A DNA stretch of 16,333 nt from NCBI GenBank assembly GCA_902463875.1, contig CABQHR010000022.1, positions 1 to 16,333 of the forward strand. Direction: 5' to 3'. The translations under genes were made by a program, and so were the position numbers. The first letter of the stretch is position 1; every line of letters begins with the position of its first letter. Positions 12,408-16,333 of this stretch are shown here, one piece after another. The notes beneath the pieces are model-generated. The model ran no database searches. It worked only from the letters and a program-made list of their open reading frames with translations, and had not been told where the DNA came from. The DNA comes from an uncultured Collinsella sp. (GTDB lineage Bacteria; Actinomycetota; Coriobacteriia; Coriobacteriales; Coriobacteriaceae).

Positions 12408-14516
12408 CTAGGCCTGTTCGGCGCCTGCGGCCTCCAGACCGATCAAACGGAACGGGTCCGCCACGCCGCCGATCGACTTTTGCAGCTCGCGTTGACGCTG
12501 CGAATCCTGCGCGGCCTGCACGGTCAGCGCGCGACGGGCTTCATCATCGAGCGAACGGTCCTGGCGCAGCTTGGCCTGTGCGGCACGCATGCGGCGCTTG
12601 ATGGTGTAGAGCTCGAGCGTATCGAGCATAAACACGATGTTCGTCTCGGTGGGGTGCTTGCTCGTCGCCGAGATGCGCCCGGCACTCACAAGCGTTGCCG
12701 CCTCGGGACACACCGAGCGCGCTGCATCCATGCAGGCCGCAGGATCGGTTCCCGGCGGCGTTGCCAGAACGGCCCATGCGATGGACTCGTGACGAGGGTC
12801 AACCCACTCGATAGAGCAGATGCGGTCGGCATACGTGCGGAACAGGTCGGGGTAGCTCGTAAGCATCGTCAACAGCTCGCGCTCCCCTGCCAAGGACTTG
12901 CGCTCAAGATCAGTAAGAACCATCGGCGCCGCCGCAGCCGGTGCGCCCGAACCGTCAGCCACAGGCACAGCACCCATACCATCAGGCACGTCGATCGGCG
13001 GAAGATCGTCGACGACCTCCACGGGCGCGGCACCGTAGGCATCGAGCGGGACATAGTCGTACGGCTCTTCTTCGACCGGAGCGGACACCGGCGGCGTCGC
13101 GCCCGATGCCCAAGCACCGCGAGATGCCCCCTGCGAACCAGACGTCCGACCGCCCGCGCTACCAGAGCGCTCGAGTTGCGCCCGCTGGCGTTCATAGTTC
13201 TGCTCACGACGTCGTTCCGCATCTTCGCGCTTGGCGACATCGCGAAACACGCGACCCGAACTCGCACGCACTGTCTCCAGATCCAAACCAAGCAGATCGG
13301 CAATCTGGATAAAGTACGTATCGATCATATAGCTATCGCGCAGCGGATAGATGAGCGTCAGCGCATCCTCGAGTGCCTTGGCACGACCGCCCGGCGTGGT
13401 GATGTCACTCGACTCCTGTAGCGAACGGTACACGAAGTCCATGAGCGGTTCGGCAGCGTCAATGCGTTTCTGCAGCTCCTCTCCGCCGTGCGCCGTGATG
13501 AACTCCATGGGATCGTTGCCGTCGGGCAGCACCACGCAGCGCAGATCCATCGAATCCTGCTCGATAAACTGAATCGCACGGCGGGCGGCCTTCTGTCCCG
13601 CCGCATCGCCGTCGAACATGTACACGATGCGCTTGGCAAAGCGGGTGAGCGTCTTGACGTGATGCTCCGTGAGCGCGGTGCCCAGCGTGGCGACAACGTT
13701 TTTGATCCCCGCCTCCCAGCAGGCGATGCAATCGGTATAGCCCTCCACCACGATGGCCGAATCCTGCGCGACGATAAACTCCTTGGCCCAATTAAAGCCA
13801 TAGAGGTTTCGCTTTTTATGGAACACACTCGTCTCGGCGGTATTGAGGTACTTGGGTTGGCCGTCACCCATGATGCGCCCGCCAAAGGCAATGTTGTGAC
13901 CCTGCTCGTCAAAGATGGGGAACATCACGCGGTCGTAGAAGCGGTCGGCAAGCTGCCCGCGCCCGCGGCTCACGGCAACGTTGGCGTCGATCATCTCCTG
14001 CGGGGTAAAACCCGCCTGGGACAGGTGCGACACCAGCGCGTTGCGGCCCGGTGCAAAGCCCAGGCAGTAGCGGCGGCAGACGTCGCCACCCATGCCGCGG
14101 CTGGCAAAGTACTCGCGTGGACGGCCGTCCTTACCGCGCATAAGCATGGTGTGGTAGAACTGGGCGGTCTCGGCACACAGATCGTAGATGCGGGCACGCT
14201 TGGTACCGCGCTCGCGACGATCTCCGGTGTCATGCAGCTCAATACCCGCACGATCGGCCAAATAGCGGATTGACTCGGGAAAGCTCAGGTTTTCGCGCTT
14301 CATGATATAGGTGAAGACGTCGCCGCCTTCGCCGCAGCCAAAGCAGTGCCAGACCTGCGTAGCGGGGATAATGTGGAAAGAAGGCGTCTTTTCGCCATGG
14401 AAGGGGCAGCAACCCCAAAACTCATGGCCGCGGGGCTTGAGCTCAACCGTTTCCTGCACGATGGCAACTAAGTCGGACGCAGCGCGTACCTGGTCTTTTT
14501 CCTCATCGCTAATCAC
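12408..14516 (-). CDS. dnaG: DNA primase
   Basis: A 702-residue primase that lays RNA primers at the replication fork. The N-terminal zinc-binding domain has C37, H40, C58 and C61 (CCPFHGEKTPSFH and WHCFGCGEGGDVF). The catalytic core includes YPRE-like GRPREYFASRG, the TOPRIM glutamate in EGYTD (258-262) and DGD at 302-304, then PDGNDP at 331-336. Residues about 440-535 are a low-complexity Gly/Ser/Ala/Pro/Asp linker, and the C-terminal helicase-interaction domain spans about 536-702. The linker makes it longer than the roughly 600 residues of typical Firmicute primases. The start is a GTG overlapping the ribF stop by 8 bases, with a GGGGGTGG purine-rich stretch 6 bases upstream; no nearby ATG precedes the zinc domain. 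Confidence 0.97.
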   Translation of the reverse strand: MISDEEKDQVRAASDLVAIVQETVELKPRGHEFWGCCPFHGEKTPSFHIIPATQVWHCFGCGEGGDVFTYIMKRENLSFPESIRYLADRAGIELHDTGDRRERGTKRARIYDLCAETAQFYHTMLMRGKDGRPREYFASRGMGGDVCRRYCLGFAPGRNALVSHLSQAGFTPQEMIDANVAVSRGRGQLADRFYDRVMFPIFDEQGHNIAFGGRIMGDGQPKYLNTAETSVFHKKRNLYGFNWAKEFIVAQDSAIVVEGYTDCIACWEAGIKNVVATLGTALTEHHVKTLTRFAKRIVYMFDGDAAGQKAARRAIQFIEQDSMDLRCVVLPDGNDPMEFITAHGGEELQKRIDAAEPLMDFVYRSLQESSDITTPGGRAKALEDALTLIYPLRDSYMIDTYFIQIADLLGLDLETVRASSGRVFRDVAKREDAERRREQNYERQRAQLERSGSAGGRTSGSQGASRGAWASGATPPVSAPVEEEPYDYVPLDAYGAAPVEVVDDLPPIDVPDGMGAVPVADGSGAPAAAAPMVLTDLERKSLAGERELLTMLTSYPDLFRTYADRICSIEWVDPRHESIAWAVLATPPGTDPAACMDAARSVCPEAATLVSAGRISATSKHPTETNIVFMLDTLELYTIKRRMRAAQAKLRQDRSLDDEARRALTVQAAQDSQRQRELQKSIGGVADPFRLIGLEAAGAEQA

Positions 14517-15516
14517 GGATGGCCACCCCCTGCTCGCCCAAGTTGTGACGAATATCCTCGATATTACCCTCGACGGTCGAGATCAACTCATCCAGCGATT
14601 CGAACACACGCGAGGGACGCAGCCAGCGCGTAAACGCCAGCGAAACGGAAGCGCCGTACAGGTCGCCCGTATAACCAATTAAGTTAGCCTCGAGATGCGA
14701 TGAAGCGGCATCGTCGGCATACGTCGGCGGCAGGCCGACGTTAACGGCAGCAGGCCATACGGTGTCATCGACGAGCACCAGGCCCTCATACACGCCATCG
14801 GCAGGCACCTGAATGCCGTCGGGAACCTGCAGGTTTGCCGTGGGAAAGCCCATGCCAGAGCCCTCGTGACGGCCGCGAATAACACCGCCGCGCAGCATAT
14901 ACGGGCGGCCGAGCAACTCAGCAGCCAGCTCCACATGGCCCTGTCCCAGCTCATGACGGATGCGGGTGGCGCAAATGGCCTCACCGCCCTCGCAAAGCAG
15001 ATCGTGACCATACACGTCAACGCCGTGCTCGGAACCCCAGACGCGCATCTCGGCAACACCAGAAGCACCGCCACGACCCAGCCTAAAATCGCTGCCAACG
15101 CGAATCGAACGAATGTCGACCACGCGTGACAACAGTGTGAGAAAACCGACATGGTCGAGTGCCGCAACCTCAGGCGTAAAGGGAACGGCCACCACTGCAT
15201 CGACCCCGGTCTGAGCCAAGGCATGTAGACGGTCGGCCGTCGTCATCAATTTTTGAGCGGGCGAAGGACTCACCACAACGTCCGGATCGGGATCGAAAGT
15301 GACCACGACCGCCTTGCAGTCATGGGCGCGCGCGTCGCTAACAAGCGCCGCAATGAGCTCCTGGTGTCCACGGTGCACGCCATCGAACACGCCGATGGCA
15401 ATCGATGCGACACCCAAGTGCTCGCACTCATCAAACGCATCGGCAGTAACGATGCGAGCCTCATCCGACTCGCCCTCGAAAAAGATACGCGCGAGCTCGC
15501 GAGCGGATAACATCAT
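14509..15516 (-). CDS. ribF: Bifunctional riboflavin kinase/FAD synthetase RibF
   Basis: A 335-residue protein of normal RibF size that phosphorylates riboflavin to FMN and adenylates FMN to FAD. The N-terminal FMN adenylyltransferase half has IGVFDGVHRGHQ (41-52), VVTFDPDPD and VGSDFRLGRGG (140-150). The linker ATRIRHELGQGHVELAAELLGRPY leads to the C-terminal kinase half with GFPTANL (223-229) and AAVNVGLPPTY. Oddities in the kinase half: the family motif R-x-E-x-x-F is R300-P-S302-R-V-F305, so the usual catalytic Glu is Ser (codon TCG at 14613-14611), and the E-x-H segment reads E276-A-N278. The rest of the half looks intact. The ATG at 15516 overlaps the truB stop (ATGA); a second ATG follows immediately, so the start could be one codon later. 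truB-ribF adjacency is common. Confidence 0.95.
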   Translation of the reverse strand: MMLSARELARIFFEGESDEARIVTADAFDECEHLGVASIAIGVFDGVHRGHQELIAALVSDARAHDCKAVVVTFDPDPDVVVSPSPAQKLMTTADRLHALAQTGVDAVVAVPFTPEVAALDHVGFLTLLSRVVDIRSIRVGSDFRLGRGGASGVAEMRVWGSEHGVDVYGHDLLCEGGEAICATRIRHELGQGHVELAAELLGRPYMLRGGVIRGRHEGSGMGFPTANLQVPDGIQVPADGVYEGLVLVDDTVWPAAVNVGLPPTYADDAASSHLEANLIGYTGDLYGASVSLAFTRWLRPSRVFESLDELISTVEGNIEDIRHNLGEQGVAIRD

Positions 15517-16333
15517 CGAACACCGCCGATTGCCTGCGGAAACACGTGCTCCATGACAAAGCGGCCACTCTCAATGCGAGCGAGCGCCTTGAGTCCTCCA
15601 TCGAGCACCAACGCAAAAGGCGCCTTCGCGGTACCGAAATCGGCAAGCGCACGCTCAACGGGAATGCGTCGGCCGCAGAGCAGGTCGTCGGCAAGATTGC
15701 CCGGCAAGTCAACACGCGTGGCGCCCAGGGCCGCAATGGGATCCAGGGCAAAGCCAGCCGCGGACTCGGGAGAAAGCTCCTCGACCGCATGACAAGCGCC
15801 AATGGAAACAACACCGGAGGCCGTGCGGCGCAGCGCAGAAATGTGCGCGGCGCTCTCGCAGGCGCGGCCCAAGTCGCGAGCGAGCGCACGGATATAGGTG
15901 CCCTTGCTCACCGAGAACGCCACGGTCCACACACACGTATCACCTTCGCCGCCCACGGCGATCAGGTCGGCGGCATAGACCTCGACGGGACGCGGAGGTA
16001 AGTCCACCGCATTGCCCTCGCGAGCAGACTTGTAGGCGCGAACGCCATTGACCGAGATAGCCGAAAACGCCGGCGGCACCTGCATCTGCGGACCCAGCAT
16101 GGCGGCCAAGCGCTCACGGGCATAGGCAGGATCGCGGAGCTCGTTGGCAACAGTCACCGTGCGGACCGCCTCGCCCTCCGCATCATCGGTATTTGTCTCG
16201 GCGCCAAACGAGATGTCGGCGACATAGCTTTTGGTATCGAGGGTTAGCATGCCCAGCAGACGGGTGGCCTGGCCAACACCCACCACCATGACACCCGATG
16301 CCATGGGGTCGAGCGTGCCGGCATGGCCGACGC
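15513..16333 (-). CDS. truB: tRNA pseudouridine(55) synthase TruB (5' end cut by window edge)
   Basis: The frame is open to the right edge, so the N-terminus (roughly 40 residues by family comparison) is missing. The first visible residues, VGHAGTLDPMASGVMVVGVGQATRL, contain the catalytic Asp in GTLDP. RDLGR after SKGTYIRALA, the conserved TruB active-site neighbourhood, lies in the middle, and a C-terminal extension follows. The enzyme makes pseudouridine 55 in the T loop of most tRNAs. A methionine at 16304 (MASGVMVV) is inside the catalytic motif and is not the true start. The gene ends in a 4-base ATGA overlap with ribF. Confidence 0.96.
   Translation of the reverse strand, partial: VGHAGTLDPMASGVMVVGVGQATRLLGMLTLDTKSYVADISFGAETNTDDAEGEAVRTVTVANELRDPAYARERLAAMLGPQMQVPPAFSAISVNGVRAYKSAREGNAVDLPPRPVEVYAADLIAVGGEGDTCVWTVAFSVSKGTYIRALARDLGRACESAAHISALRRTASGVVSIGACHAVEELSPESAAGFALDPIAALGATRVDLPGNLADDLLCGRRIPVERALADFGTAKAPFALVLDGGLKALARIESGRFVMEHVFPQAIGGVR

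Overview
This 16.3 kb window looks like conserved chromosomal core from a high-GC Gram-positive bacterium (Actinomycetota), most probably a Coriobacteriia member similar to Collinsella. The reasons are the GC-rich third codon positions, an actinobacterial-type primary sigma factor with a charged N-terminal extension, and a gene order (DivIVA-like coiled-coil protein, DUF177, rnc, smc) that parallels the mycobacterial Rv2927c-Rv2922c neighbourhood. The genus is inferred from general recall, not from a search. Every gene lies on the minus strand, so the window reads biologically from right to left. I see no mobile element, CRISPR array, prophage or defence locus.

Right block (16333 to 12408): truB (cut by the window edge), ribF and dnaG overlap by 4-8 bases. 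They cover tRNA pseudouridylation, FMN/FAD synthesis and replication priming. After a 110-base gap comes the primary sigma factor rpoD/sigA (12297-10948), closed by a long GC-rich hairpin and a separate perfect 24-base palindrome.

Middle (10850 to 10560): a strong sigma-A-type promoter drives two identical tandem tRNA-Asn(GTT) genes with encoded CCA ends, finished by a strong intrinsic terminator. The next 158 bases carry only the leader of the following operon.

Left block (10409 to 1): a tightly packed series, Asp23-like protein, fakA-like kinase, recG, rsmD, coaD, DivIVA/SepIVA-like coiled-coil protein, DUF177 (YceD), rpmF, plsX, acpP, rnc and smc (cut by the window edge). It mixes membrane-lipid entry (FakA, PlsX, ACP), CoA synthesis for the ACP prosthetic group (CoaD), ribosome and rRNA functions (RsmD, YceD, L32, RNase III) and chromosome maintenance (RecG, SMC). 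Internal promoter-like -10 elements and an intrinsic terminator or attenuator just upstream of plsX suggest that the block is split into sub-units.

I found no undescribed multi-gene system. The observations most worth checking are residue-level oddities in otherwise ordinary enzymes: RibF lacks the usual catalytic Glu of its riboflavin kinase half, RNase III has Asn at a metal-binding Asp position, and the ACP has NSL instead of DSL at the phosphopantetheine site. The plsX leader hairpin and the post-rpoD palindrome are the other candidates.
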